64,000 bases of DNA from Phorcus lineatus (taxonomy: Eukaryota; Mollusca; Gastropoda; Trochida; Trochidae), in NCBI GenBank assembly GCA_921293015.1, contig OV121088.1, forward strand, positions 31,657,645 through 31,721,644, in the 5' to 3' direction. The notes beneath the pieces are model-generated. The model saw nothing but the letters and a program-made list of their open reading frames with translations, searched no databases and was not told where the DNA came from. A program made the translations under genes and the position numbers. Position 1 is the stretch's first letter, and every line of letters starts with the position of its first letter. This document shows positions 24,740 to 35,982 of this stretch, piece by piece.

Positions 24740-26040
24740 TTTTCAGCAACAATTAATTATTTAATGATATTGTTACTACGTATACAGGTTTGAAAATTGT
24801 AGGCTGTACTTTTTAAAATATATTGTCACTGATTACTTTGCCGTAGTGGTTAAAATCCCTAAATGAAAAATAATTATGGAAATGGATTTCGTTCAGATGC
24901 GTTTTTTTATTTGACGTTGAAATGGCTGATAATTCATAAGGATTTATTCATAAGTAAAAATGATAAATTAATGAATGAAATAAGTAATATGACCCTTATG
25001 AATACATATATCTATAGAGAGTGATATAAGAAATGAGACCTTCAATGAAGCTAAAAGGATGAATAAGCAAAGTTAGCATGTAGGTACAGTGTGAAAATAC
25101 TGATACTGTGGTACTGACAATAATCGATAAATTGGTAAATTGGAATTAAATTAAATGAAAATTTGAAAACATCTCTTGCATCAGCTTCCATGATTTATTT
25201 TGCTCAAGTGTGTTCATAACTGAAAATAGTCCTTTTATCAACTCACAACGTCTTACGTGCACTGTGGCTGGTTATCTTTGCTTGTTTTGTGTGATCAAGT
25301 TTTCCCTATTAACCATCAGTGTATACAAAATGAATGTTTTTTGTGATCAAGTTTTCGCTATTAGCCATCAGTGTATACAAAATGAATTGTTCAGAATGTG
25401 AAACATCCCATCACTCAATCCCATTACCCGTAGTCGTAGATTAGATGTCACGAAACCTGCATGTGGCCATTTTGGTGTGAACACCTTTTAATTATTAGAG
25501 TGTCGGGAATCGATTTAAATAGTTTAACCGATCTTGTTCAGTTCGTATAGGAAGTATTTTTATTGACAAAAAATGTCTGACAAATGGTTACATTTAATTT
25601 CCTTCATAAGATTCCTCCCCTCCCCCTAAGACAACGAGCTACCGTGCTTTTAGAATGTGTTTTAACGAATTAGGAAGATGAGTATTCGTATACATGTACA
25701 TGTATTTTGTCCTCTCCGAAAATATATTAATTTCATTTTTTTTCAATTTCATTTCATGTTCTGCCTAGTTTTTACATCAAATGCTACGCTTTGAAGATTG
25801 TCTAACTTTAGAAATTATAGCAATTATTCAATTTACATGTATACTTTTGGTAAATCAATTAATGTTATTATTACATAATTATGGCAATTATGTCATCTTA
25901 ACCTGTGTTTACCAAACGAAATGGTTTATAGACTCTAGGAAATTCCATTTTATTCATCTAAATATTTCAGGATTTAGATAACCCTTTCCAAATGAGCGCG
26001 TAGATAGTGTCACTTAATCATAAATAACACTCGGGTACAC
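24740..26040. other. No gene seen; repeat fragment near 25440-25600
   Basis: AT-rich. A tandem pair of about 58 bp occurs at 25287-25388 (GTGATCAAGTTTTCCCTATT and the near-identical next copy). Around 25460 the GTGTGAACACCTTTT motif is shared with the MITE at 17021-17353, suggesting a decayed relative. Confidence 0.4.
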
Positions 26041-26059
26041 AACATTATATTAAAAAAGA

Positions 26060-26720
26060 TGTACAAAATAAATAGAGAGAGAGAAAGTTTATTCAGTAAA
26101 GGGGCCACAGGCCCATTATACATGAGATCATACAGCATTTTGGTGCACATGAGAGCACCATCATACATTATCAACACATCACTGTCAACTAGTTAGTTAG
26201 TTTCGGTTACAGCAAATGACAGAAATCTATTTCTTTCTTTCATAGCAAGAATTGAGTATTATGCGAGGCAGTTAATGAAACGAATAATTTTGTTGTAAAT
26301 AATTGGGCTAGCTTTAATTCAGGAGGATATGTTCTAAAATATTCTGGAAGAATATCATTTCTCAATTTCTTATAAAAAGGTCATTCTAAACAAAAATTTA
26401 TTCGTTTTCAATATATTATATAAGGTATAATACAAAGCGGGCAAAGGCGATCGTCCCATTTTTTTTAGACCTATATATATTTACCGTATGCTACCATCAA
26501 ATTGTGCTAAGAGCAGCGAAACCTACTAAGTAAAATACGACATTGTCTCACACGGACACTTCTAATATAAGATAGTGATCGATTGATATGGTTGCCCAAA
26601 AGTTGGTTAGGAAGATTCGTTGGAAAGTATATTGACTGACAATAAAAACGTGAGACAGAGAATAAATGGAATTTATCTGCTGAATCAATTTTAAGCATTA
26701 TTGTCATGTTTAAATAGTTG
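26060..26720 (-). mobile_element. Decayed retroposon with 3' tail
   Basis: On the minus strand the stretch ends in ATGGGCCTGTGGCCCCTTTA followed by CTGAATAAACTTTCTCTCTC, a tail typical of invertebrate non-LTR retroposons. Upstream are short open pieces broken by stops (for example a run reading LPEYFRTYPPELKLAQLFTT). I read it as a dead element; the family is not assigned. Confidence 0.5.
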
Positions 26721-26984
26721 TGTTTTACTTATGGAACCATAAAGTGTCATAACACTTATCTTTATTTAATATATTATACTCGAGAGAAAAATCATGTCAA
26801 ATGCTTTAAGGAAAACCACGGGGAGCAATGACTGCCCAAAACATACAGATGTGTGTTCGGCTAATCGGTTACTACATCTGCATCTTCCTACGCAAAGCTT
26901 AACTATCTCCAGTCTCGAACTGTCCAGGTTAACTTGCTTCATATGGGTCTGAGTCAAAGATCTATTTGATCCTAGAGTGTCCAA

Positions 26985-27308
26985 GTTAGGGTTAAGATGA
27001 ATAAGATATTCTTACACATTTTATTGGTGGACACATCACGTTGCCTCACGTACATATCAATACTCCTGTATGGTTTAACGTACAATCCTACTCACTGCAT
27101 CTAAGCAAATATCCACGACAGTAAATCTTGACTACCAGTGACTATATGTTGATCTACATCTATGTAGGGGCTCAAACAAAGACGAAAGTGTCACAATGCG
27201 CAGGGTTAACATCCGAATTTGATTCAGTAGCAAATGTAAACTCTCTATACATATATCATTCCCGATTGTAAAATCAACAGACACGTATTTCCAGTTCATG
27301 CATTTATC
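26985..27308. other. No gene seen
   Basis: Spacer downstream of the minus-strand gene at 27402-27848. Nothing recognised. Confidence 0.4.
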
Positions 27309-27314
27309 TTTATT
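27309..27314 (-). terminator. Poly(A) signal of the coiled-coil gene
   Basis: AATAAA on the minus strand about 90 nt past the stop codon of the 27402-27848 gene, at a normal distance for a short 3' untranslated region. Confidence 0.6.
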
Positions 27315-27401
27315 TTAATCCAGTCACACCATATAACATACAAAAAAATCAACATCAAAGAAATAGCACTTTTGATATGAATCGGTCAAACAATATAGTC
27401 T

Positions 27402-27848
27402 CTATACTGCAGTTACAACTACTGTCTTCCGTCTTGACATAGATCTAACTGGAGTCGCCGGTGATCCAAGGATGGCTGCCATCTTGGCGCTGAGCTCCGC
27501 ATACTTCTGACTAAGCAGACGATTCTTCTCTTTCATGGTCGTTCTCTTCACTCTCAGTACTTCATCCTTTTTCTCAAAGCGGGAAGACTTTCCTTTTCTC
27601 AGGACAGCCTTGTAGGTGTTAGATAGAACTCGCTTTCTGACGATTTCGAGCCTCGGGCTTGAATATACAGGCACATCTCTGTCAAGGTCGAACTCGAGTC
27701 TTCTCAGAATCTCACATCGGCATCTTTTCGGAGTCTGAAAACTTTCTGGGGTTTGATGGTCTGTGGCCTGAGCTTCTTTCGTCCTTGGCGTATGGACAGA
27801 GCATGCCTTCTGGAATTTTCCACGAACAGGGGTGAACATGTATTCCAT
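27402..27848 (-). CDS. Intronless gene for a basic coiled-coil (bZIP-like?) protein
   Basis: A single uninterrupted 148-codon frame with even, protein-like composition in an AT-rich setting. Residues 1-50 hold several TP/SP motifs (FTPVRG, HTPRTKE, TPESFQTP), possible proline-directed phosphosites. Residues about 70-95 are strongly basic (VRKRVLSNTYKAVLRKGK). About 100-130 forms a heptad series with L, M, L, L, I at seven-residue spacing (KKDEVLRVKRTTMKEKNRLL and onward). A basic stretch before a zipper recalls bZIP factors, but the spacing from the Asn of the basic region to the first Leu is about three residues too long, so family membership is uncertain. TATA, CCAAT and AATAAA elements bracket the frame at normal distances, making a compact intronless gene. 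An N-terminal TP-rich segment suggests a nuclear regulator, as an inference. Confidence 0.7.
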   Translation of the reverse strand: MEYMFTPVRGKFQKACSVHTPRTKEAQATDHQTPESFQTPKRCRCEILRRLEFDLDRDVPVYSSPRLEIVRKRVLSNTYKAVLRKGKSSRFEKKDEVLRVKRTTMKEKNRLLSQKYAELSAKMAAILGSPATPVRSMSRRKTVVVTAV

Positions 27849-27950
27849 TGTCAGTGTCGTTGTTGGAAATGAATTTTTGCGAGTTGGCAGGGGAGGTTAT
27901 GGCAGGCAGGAGAACACAAGATGTGAATACCGTTCACTCACCTGACAAGG

Positions 27951-27958
27951 TTTTTATA
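27951..27958 (-). promoter_or_regulatory. TATA box of the coiled-coil gene
   Basis: TATAAAAA on the minus strand in the context GGTATAAAAACC, about 103 bp upstream of the ATG at 27848, implying a leader of roughly 75 nt. Confidence 0.6.
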
Positions 27959-28033
27959 CCTGTTGTTTCACTCAATGTCACACTGTTGTTGCTCCAGTTG
28001 AGCCGAACCTTTCATCTCGTTGTTTTAATGCTG

Positions 28034-28063
28034 ATTGGTCACTGTGAGTGAGTTCTATCCAAT
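28034..28063 (-). promoter_or_regulatory. Pair of CCAAT motifs
   Basis: ATTGG at 28034-28038 (CCAAT on the gene strand) and CCAAT on the plus strand at 28059-28063. They lie 75-110 bp upstream of the TATA box, a usual place for NF-Y sites. Confidence 0.4.
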
Positions 28064-28407
28064 CAACTCTGTTAGAATCACACGGGAAGCTGTTGGCTTA
28101 ACAGATTATCTGTTAATCTTCTGTTAAAAAGACACTTTAGCTGCAGCGCGTTCCAAGTTGTGATAGCGGTTTATCAAGGTAATCTCCTCTCCTAGAATCA
28201 CAAGGTCCGTTGTATCAGTTTTTGTAGCGGTTAGATGCTTCTGCTTATCTGCGCATTAACTTAAACAAGAACAATTTAACCAATCTCTTTGAACATAAGA
28301 TGGATCATTCTCAAATAGTGTTATAATTTACATAATTGATCACACTTCTGCATATAGTGTCTTAAACAAGGATAAGTAAGCCAATCTCATCGAACAAAGA
28401 CTAAATG

Positions 28408-29020
28408 AATTGAGAATGGTATTAAGATTTATACTGACAAAATTACTTGCGAATAGCATTAATATTTACACAGAATATATCTCTTGTGAATGGTATTAGG
28501 ATTCACACTGTAAAGATCATGTGCGAATGGTATACGGATTTACATTGAAAATATGTGCGAATGGTATACGGATTTACATTGAAAATATGTGCGAATGGTA
28601 TACGGATTTACATTGAAAAGATGTGCGAATGGCAAAGGATTTACGTGGAAAAGATGTGCGAATGGCAAAGGATTTACATTGAAAATATGTGCGAATGGCA
28701 AAGGATTTACATTGAAAATGTGTGCGAATGGTAAAGGAATTACGTTAATTAGATGTGCGAATGGTAAAGGATTTACGTTGAAAAGATGTGCGAATGGTAA
28801 AGGATTTACATTGAAAAGATGTGCGAATGGTAAACGGATTTACTCTGAAAAGATGTGCGGCTGCTTTAAGGATTTACACTAAGAAGATGTGCGAATGGTA
28901 TTAAAATTTACACAGACACACACTCTAGCTAATTGTATTAGGATTTACAGTTTCAAAATCACTTGCAAAATTTCTATGAAGAAAAGTAAACTAATTGTGA
29001 ATGGAGTTAAAATTTACATA
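28408..29020. repeat. About 33-bp minisatellite with decayed edges
   Basis: The core (about 28520-28920) is a tandem array of GTGCGAATGGTAAAGGATTT plus ACATTGAAAAGAT. Older, degenerate units continue on both sides. The unit is a multiple of three and lacks stops in one frame, which produces a false repetitive ORF (CANGKGFTLKR). Confidence 0.85.
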
Positions 29021-29202
29021 GTTGATTATCTTTTCACAATGTCTTTGACAAGGAAGAGTGAAGATTCCATTTTAGCGCGAAATACATCTCTCACGTACTG
29101 CATGGTGTTAACATGTTCTCGTGTACATGCACAAGGGATACAAAAGGAATTCTCCAGACACTACCAAAGAGCTATTGTGGGACGATTGACGACACTTCTG
29201 TC

Positions 29203-29680
29203 ATTAAGCTTTAAAAATGTACTTCTCAAAGATACTGACACGTATACCAATTCTGACTTGAATTACAACAAACGATTTTGTCAAATCATACATGCACGTC
29301 TCAGACTTGAATACAGTTGCCTAAATGCTCATAAGTATGAAAGATTTATTTCTCAAACACCCACCTGTTCTTGTGGCTATAAATATGAAGATTCAATTCA
29401 CTATTTCTTCTCATTTCCTCTTTACAGTGACCTAAAGGAAAATATGTTTTTCTACAACAAAGGATTTGACCTGAAATGGTTATTGTTTGAAAATCCACAT
29501 TATTCCCCGACTGTAGATCATGAACACTTAATTTCAATACACACTTTTATAAATTTAACAGGCAGATTTGACCATTAACTTGTTTAGATGGTTTAAACAT
29601 ATTTTTATTCAAGAAAGAATCTGGTTCAGCAAACAAGCAAAACTCTGCTTATGTTAATGCCTCACCAGCACATACATCAG
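29203..29680 (+). mobile_element. Non-LTR retrotransposon fragment A (C-terminus and tail)
   Basis: The frame 29203-29578 codes for the C-terminal tail of the LINE ORF, including RFCQIIHARLRLEYSCLNAH and the CSCGYKYEDSIHYFF zinc-type motif. The last cysteine of that motif is replaced (FSFPLY against SCPLF in copy B). The 3' tail (about 29592-29680: TTTAAACATATTTTTATTCA, then AAACAAGC and TGCTTATGTTAATGCCTC) follows. It is 5'-truncated; only the end of the element is present. Confidence 0.8.
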
Positions 29681-31640
29681 ATAAAAAAATCTCTGAACTG
29701 TTAGCGGGTCCTCTTACAGAAGTTTTTAACTTATCGCTTTCTAAAAAGATATTTCCGCAAATTTGGAAAGATGCCTCCGTTGTTCCTATTCATAAAAAGG
29801 GAAGTATTAATGATTGCACGAATTACAGACCTGTTGCACTGACAAGCTGTGTGGCCAAAGTTTTTGAAAAATGTGTATTTAAACATGTCTATAATTTTCT
29901 CAGAGATAATAACATATTGTCTAACCTACAATCCGGTTTTACACCAGGGGACTCTACTGTCAATCAACTTACATATCTTTATGATTTCATAGCTGAAGCA
30001 GTAGATAAAGGTAAGGAAGTAAAAGCGGTCTTTTGTGATGTTAGTAAAGCTTTCCATAGAGTTTGGCATAAGGGCATAATTTACAAACTTAAAAAAATTG
30101 GAATAAATGGAAATTTGTTAACATGGTTCGAGAGCTACCTTGAGAACAGAGAACAAAGTGTTGTTATTAATGGTTTCCGATCTGACAACAGGCAAGCCTT
30201 CGCTGGCGTGCCACAAGGTTCCGTCTTGGGGCCGCTTTTGTTTATTTTATATATCAACGATATAGTTGAAGGCATCAATTGCAATATACGGCTCTTCGCG
30301 GACGATACATCCCTATACGCGATTATTGGGGATCCCGTTGAAACTTCTGCTGATATAAATGATGACTTGAAGCGAATTTCTGAATGGGCGGACAAATGGC
30401 AGGTATCATTTAATCTAAATAAAACTAGTTCTATTCGGTTTACCAGAAAATTGCAACCAGTTCAAATGCCAGATTTGACCATGAATGATAATACTATTGA
30501 CTCGGTTCAAAGTCACAAACATTTGGGCCTTACTTTACAACATGACTGTTCTTGGAATGACCATATAAATGAAACTGTTAAAAAGGTTGCCCCAATGGTT
30601 AATTGTCTTAGGAGTCTCAAATATAGATTGAACCGAAAAACATTAGAGATAATGTACAAACAGTTCATTCTTCCTGTATTTGACTACTGTAGTCATATAT
30701 GGGATAACTGTACAAAACAACAAGCAGATATGTTAGAAAAACTTAATCTTGATGCTCTGAGAACTGTGTGTGGTGCCGTCCGTGGTACGAGTCATGATAA
30801 AATATATAAAGAAACAAATTGCAAACCATTAATCCATAGACGATATGTAAACAAATTAAGTTTGTTTTATAGTATGGTTAATAATAATACACCAAGTTAT
30901 CTTAGCAACCTTGTGCCTCATAAGATATCAGATTTTGTTGATTACAATCTTCGCGATGACTCAAAACTTCAGACCATAAACTGTAAAACAGTAAATTATG
31001 CAAAATCCTTCCTTCCTGACACAGTTAAATTATGGAATTCATTACCGATAGAACACAGAAACTCCCCATCTTTATCGACATTCAAAAAAGCCATAGACAC
31101 GGAAACTGAAATGCATACTAATTTCGACTTACATTATGGTAGTAGATTTTCTCAAATAATACATTCTCGCCTTAGACTTGAATGCAGCAACTTAAATGCA
31201 CACAAGTATGAAAGATTCATATCATCAACTCCCGACTGTTCTTGTGGCCATAACTATGAAGATTCGACCCATTATTTCTTTTCATGTCCATTGTTCATGA
31301 ATATAAGGGAAAATATGTTTTTCTATAACAAAGGTTTTGACCTGAGATCGGTCCTATTTGGAAACCCAAATTGTTCCTCTTATGTAAATCACGAACTATT
31401 GATATCTGTGCACGAATTTATAGATTTAACAGGCAGATTTGCATCGGATCCATAATTGATATATTTCATTGTTATATTGGTAAAGCTTGTTGGCGACTAT
31501 ATATTCATATATATTTTTTTTATATACACCATGACATGTTCTTTATCTCTTTATCTTGCTGGCGTATGTATAGATAAGTATATATATTCATTATACAATC
31601 ACCATGACATGTTCTATATTTTGTATTTTGGAGCGGTATT
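29581..31640 (+). mobile_element. Non-LTR retrotransposon B, 5'-truncated, RT intact
   Basis: From about 29686 to the stop at 31455 an open frame codes for most of a reverse transcriptase of the Jockey/CR1-like group. Visible blocks are NYRPVALTS (fingers), FCDVSKAFHRVWHKG (motif A, catalytic Asp), GVPQGSVLGPLLFILYINDI (motif B) and LFADDTSLY (motif C, FADD). A C-terminal domain with CSCGHNYEDSTHYFFSCPLF follows. The first Met is at 29851, but the frame is open to 29581, running through the tail of fragment A; element B joins it head-to-tail. The endonuclease and ORF1 are missing. An A/T-rich 3' tail ends near 31640 (GAGCGGTATTAACATAAGC). It cannot move by itself because of the 5' truncation. 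Confidence 0.85.
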
Positions 31641-31783
31641 AACATAAGCTTCTAGCTTGTTTACCAATCCAGTTCTTTTCTGAAATAAATATGTTTAAAC
31701 CAAACCAGATAAAAAAATACACAAGAACTAGACACAAACATGACAATATAAAGCAAAATCAAAATAAAGTATCTGTACAAGTG

Positions 31784-31785
<2 letters not shown>
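31641..31785 (-). mobile_element. LINE 3' tail, minus orientation
   Basis: Contains the family tail on the minus strand (GTTTAAACATATTTATTTCA and ACTGGATTGGTAAACAAGC). The stretch 31700-31870 is the inverted counterpart of 33280-33400, including AAGCTGCAAAGAACA and CAGATACTTTATTTTGAT. Confidence 0.6.

Positions 31786-31841
<56 letters not shown>
31786..31841. repeat. (TA)n microsatellite
   Basis: About 28 uninterrupted TA dinucleotides, inside a retroelement tail region. Confidence 0.95.
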
Positions 31842-31844
<3 letters not shown>

Positions 31845-31974
31845 CTTTGCAGCTTGACTTCATTTAAAATAACACTATTAATGGTACTTATCAAAGCGTT
31901 TGGTCTTAATGATATATTGGTGAAGGGACTTTACTATTTGCCAATCGACATCATTTGTTGTTTGAAGTGTTCCG

Positions 31975-32080
31975 TATGGTTTAAACGTATTTATTTTCAT
32001 GAAATTTTACATGAAATTGGATTGGTCAACAAGCTAAGACAAGCTTATTTAAAGACCGCTCCATTGAACATACATATATA
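31975..32080 (+). mobile_element. LINE 3' tail, plus orientation
   Basis: TTTAAACGTATTTATTTTCA, then GGATTGGTCAACAAGC and GCTTATTTAAAGACCGCTCC, match the family tail. No coding part is attached. Confidence 0.55.
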
Positions 32081-32247
32081 TATACAAAAGACATCATCAT
32101 GACAAACTTAAGTACATGAATAAAGCAATGAACTTATATGAATTATATATTGGTAAATAGTCGAATCATGGAGATGTAATCAAATATGATGGTTAAATAC
32201 ATTCATGATACACACAGTCAATATCGGAGGTAACAGCATGTTTTGGT

Positions 32248-32495
32248 TTATGAAAATCGGTTGGTTTCAATGATAAATTGATGTACTGACTTAATAATTT
32301 CAGATTGATTTGACAGGTTCGAGGTAGGATTGCCGTATAAGATTGTGTCAAGTAAATGGACACTTGTATAAAACAACTTACTTGACCTTACGGACTCAAA
32401 AAGAGAGCATACAAAGAAGTAGTGTCGTGCGTCTTCTATGGCTTGGCCACAAGAACATTCTGCTTTATCGGATATATGTCTGTTAAATTTGTCTA
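32248..32495 (-). mobile_element. Non-LTR fragment C1 (C-terminal domain)
   Basis: Minus-strand frame coding for DKFNRHISDKAECSCGQAIE...HYFFVCSLF and the terminal helix (IIKSVHQFIIETNRFS), the zinc-type C-terminus of the LINE ORF. It meets the next fragment head-to-head near 32495. Confidence 0.75.
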
Positions 32496-33420
32496 TTGCT
32501 GTCATATCTGGGATAACTGTACGATCGATCAATCTGTCACTCTCGAGCGATTACATTTAGATGCACTCCGTACAATATGTGGTGCTGTTCGTGGTACTAG
32601 TCATCACAAGCTATACATCGAAACAAATTCTAAACCACTGAAAGATCGAAGACAGGATATCAAATTGATAAATTTCTACAAGATGATAAACGGTCTCGCA
32701 CCAGACTACCTCTGCAATCTAATTCCTAATACTGTCTCCGAAAACAGTCAATACAATCTAAGAAACCAGTCCAAGTTACAGACAACGAACTGTGCAACTA
32801 AATTATATGAACAATCTTTCCTGCCTGACACGATAAAAATGTGGAATTCATTACCTGATAAATTCCTGCAAGCAAACACCATAAGTGAATTTAAATCTCT
32901 GCTGAAAAAGGAAGAAGCAAATAGCAATTATCTTGATCTGAATTATGGAAGTCGTTTCTGTCAGATTATACATAGTAGACTTACGCTTGGGTGCAGTGAT
33001 CTAAACGCAGATAAAGTAAATAGACATATTTCAAACACTCCTGAATGCGCTTGTGGGTATCACAATGAAGATGTTGTACATTACCTGTTTACATGTGAGC
33101 TGTATATGGTTGCCAGAAATAATTCATTTTTCTATGCAAATGGCTATAGCCTCCAAAATGTGTTATACGGAACACCTCAAACAGCTAATGACGTCAATTT
33201 GCAAATAGTAAAGTCCCTTCATCAATACATCATTAAGACCAAACGCTTTGATAAATACCGCTAATAGTGTTATCATAAATGAAGTCAAGCTGCAAAGAAC
33301 ATATATATAAATAAGCACATGTTGTACAGATACTTTATTTTGATGGTACTTTATAATGTCATATTTTGTGTCTAGTTCTTGTGCATTAATTTATCTGATG
33401 TATGTACTGGTGAGGCATTA
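32495..33420 (+). mobile_element. Non-LTR fragment C2 (post-RT and C-terminal domains)
   Basis: Open frame to the TAA at 33262-33264. It codes for HIWDNCTIDQ...DALRTICGAVRGTSHHKLY, a domain that follows the RT, then RFCQIIHSRLTLGCSDLNAD and the CACGYHNEDVVHYLFTCELY zinc-type motif. The RT itself is missing. The 3' tail runs to about 33420. Confidence 0.8.
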
Positions 33421-34455
33421 GCATAAGCAGAGTTTTGCTTGTTTGCCGAACCAGATTCTTTATTGAATAAAAATATGTTTAAACCAAATTTGTCGGCGTT
33501 AAGATCGCTACATCCCAACCGTAGTCTACAATGTAGGATTTGACATCGCCTTGTGCCTATATTTTGGTCAAAATATATTTTTCTCCTTTTATGAGTCAAT
33601 GCCTTTTTGAAATCATTTAAGTCGGTGAGTAATTTGATATCTTGTGGTAAAGCATTCCATAGTTTAACTGTATCGGGTAGGAATAAATTACCATATAGAG
33701 CCGTGCGACAGGCTACAGTTTCTAAACTTGATGCATTTCTTAATGAATAGTTGCTTGCATGAGAGACAAGAGAAGGGACAAGTTCGTTTAAGTATTCTGG
33801 TAATCTGTTATGATACATTTTGTAAAACATAACGAGCTTACCTATCCTTCGTCTTTCATAAAGAGAAACATGAGATGTTTCACTGTAAATTTTTTCATGG
33901 CTTGTACCGCGGACGGCACCGCATATTGTTCGAAGTGCGTCTAGATGCAAGTTCTCTAATAAGGTTGCTTGAGATTTAGTACAGTTGTCATATATATGGC
34001 TACAGTAGTCAAATATGGGAAGAATAAAGGAAGAATACATGTGATTTAGGGTTTTCCTAGTGAGTCTATATTTAAAGCTTCTTAAACAGTTGATCATGGG
34101 GCTGATCTTTTTGACCGGATCGTTTATATGAACATCCCATAGGCAATCATTTTGAAGGGTTACACCCAAGTGTTTATGACTTGTGGTTTCTTCAATTCCA
34201 ATATCGTTGAAAAACAGATTCGGATGAGGATTTTTATTAATTTTTCTACTAAATAAAACTGTTTTAGTTTTTGATGGATTGAAATCAACTTTCCATGATT
34301 TTGCCCAATTTGATATTTTCAATAAATCGTTATTAAGGCAAGTCGCTACTGAGTATGGATCATCAATTATCACATAGATCGATGTATCGTCGGCAAATAA
34401 TCTAATGTTACTGTCAATGCCTTCAATAATATCGTTTATATATACCAGGAACAAA
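33372..34455 (-). mobile_element. Non-LTR fragment D (end of RT onward, internal deletion)
   Basis: The minus-strand frame begins inside the RT at VYINDIIEGIDSNIRLFADD (motif C kept) and continues through the post-RT domain to GCSDLNADKFGLN. There it jumps straight into translated tail sequence (LFNKESGSANKQNSAY), so the zinc-type C-terminal motif has been deleted. Beyond about 34455 the reading frame enters fragment E, making a chimeric ORF. Confidence 0.75.
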
Positions 34456-34735
34456 AAGTGTTCCGTATAACACATTATCGAGGCTATAGCCATTTGCATA
34501 GAAAAACGAATTATTTCTAGCAACCACATACAACTCACATGTAAACAGGTAATGTACAACATCTTCATTGTGATACCCACAAGCGCATTCAGGAATGTTT
34601 GAAATGTGTCGATTTACTTTATCTGCGTTTAGAGCACTGCACCCAAGCTTAAGTCTACTATGTATAATCTGACAGAAACGACTTCCATAATTCAGATCAA
34701 GATAATTGCTATTTGCTTCATTATTTTTCAACTTG
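34456..34735 (-). mobile_element. Non-LTR fragment E (C-terminal domain)
   Basis: Minus-strand copy of the LINE C-terminus (RFCQIIHSRLKLGCSALNAD, then CACGYHNEDVVHYLFTCELY), nearly identical to fragment C2. It is interrupted at VLYGT, where 5'-truncated fragment D is joined head-to-tail. Confidence 0.75.
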
Positions 34736-34929
34736 TCTAGATGTTACATCTGGTATATGCTGATTAACACTATTGGTATGTGTTGAAGATATCTCATGAA
34801 ATATTGTAGCCTACATAAAATAGTAAGTATATTTTGATTGTAAATATCAAGAATCCATAATTTATAGTTAGTTTTTTGAAGATTTATCATTCACTGTATA
34901 TTCACTATGATATATGTTTCTTCATGTAT

Positions 34930-35280
34930 TCTGGGGCGGTATTCTGATAAGCTATTGCAGCTTGTTTACCAATCCAATTCTGTTAAGAAATAAATATGTT
35001 TAAATCAGTTCTGTGGACATTATCCTGCCTAACATAGTATAACCAATCACTTTTAACATAAAATGAAATATATTCAAATGGTATCAGAATCAACATAATT
35101 GTCCATATGTGATTGTCATGAAATTGTTATTTGTTAGCGAGCGGCTTTATGGAAGCATGTATTTGTCTGTTTGTTTTCCGTTGCCGTTTGATTTAAACAT
35201 ATTTTATTCAATAAAATTGAATTGGGATTGGTGAACAAGTCGAAGGGCTTATTTTAACACCGCTCCCATACAACATGTGA
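34930..35280. mobile_element. Two LINE tails in opposite orientation
   Basis: A minus-strand tail at about 34930-35015 (GGGGCGGTATTCTGATAAGC, AATAAATATGTTTAAA) and a plus-strand tail at about 35188-35275 (TTTAAACATATTTTATTCAA, GGGATTGGTGAACAAGTC, AACACCGCTCC). No coding parts remain. Confidence 0.55.
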
Positions 35281-35980
35281 TACAAAATGAAAGAAAATGC
35301 GACATCATCGATGTTGATCCTTATGTAAACAATATAAATATACATTCATCAATTACAAGATTAATATTATAGTGCCGTTTCTATTGATCAAATAAAAATA
35401 ATCAAAGGCCGCGATCCAAACCTCCAGAAACCCCATGGGTTTCCTATCTTTGTCATCTTTACTGTGATTGGTTGATTCCATAAACAGAAGATATAAACAG
35501 TGTTTGAGTAACAGAGCAGTAACGGTTTTTTGGTGCCTGGGATGGCTAAGCAGGGTCAAAGGTCACAACACTTTACTACAACTTGTGGCTGGTAGTAGAC
35601 TAGTCTATTCAGTTTCAGTGCTTAATCATCAGTAAGAAACCCATTAGTTATAAAACATAGTACTGGCTTAGTTTTTAGTTTGGATTAAACATGTTTAGGA
35701 ATTCCCCTTCTTTGAAGTGTCAAGGAGACATTGTGTAGATATGATAACTTTCCGGTATAAGAAGATTTCAATGAATTCAACTTTGAACATAGATACCCTA
35801 AATTTTTCCCTTCGAGGTGTAGTTTTTTCAGGTCAACTTGCCACGCCAATACCGTGTATAGTGGCGGATGCCGGCCTTTAAACCACATGATTGAAGAAAC
35901 TGATGGGAGCACTTATAGCAGTCTCATCCATGAACTTATTTTTAGTAAGATAAGAAGAGAAAACCAAAGGTATGCTTATA
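35281..35980. other. No gene seen
   Basis: Minus-strand ORFs at 35353-35559 and 35685-35912 have no motif or splice support. Confidence 0.4.
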
Positions 35981-35982
35981 TT

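Noticed and set aside
28589..28882. 97-codon repetitive ORF with CANGKGFTLK units
   Set aside because: It is a minisatellite whose unit length is a multiple of three. Units decay on both sides, and there is no start or promoter context.
31661..31894. Minus-strand ORF with an alternating Tyr-Ile run
   Set aside because: Translation of the (TA)n microsatellite.
32248..33264. Twin-priming inversion of one LINE as the explanation for the head-to-head pair
   Set aside because: Both halves contain the same C-terminal domain with different sequences, so they are two elements, not one inverted copy.
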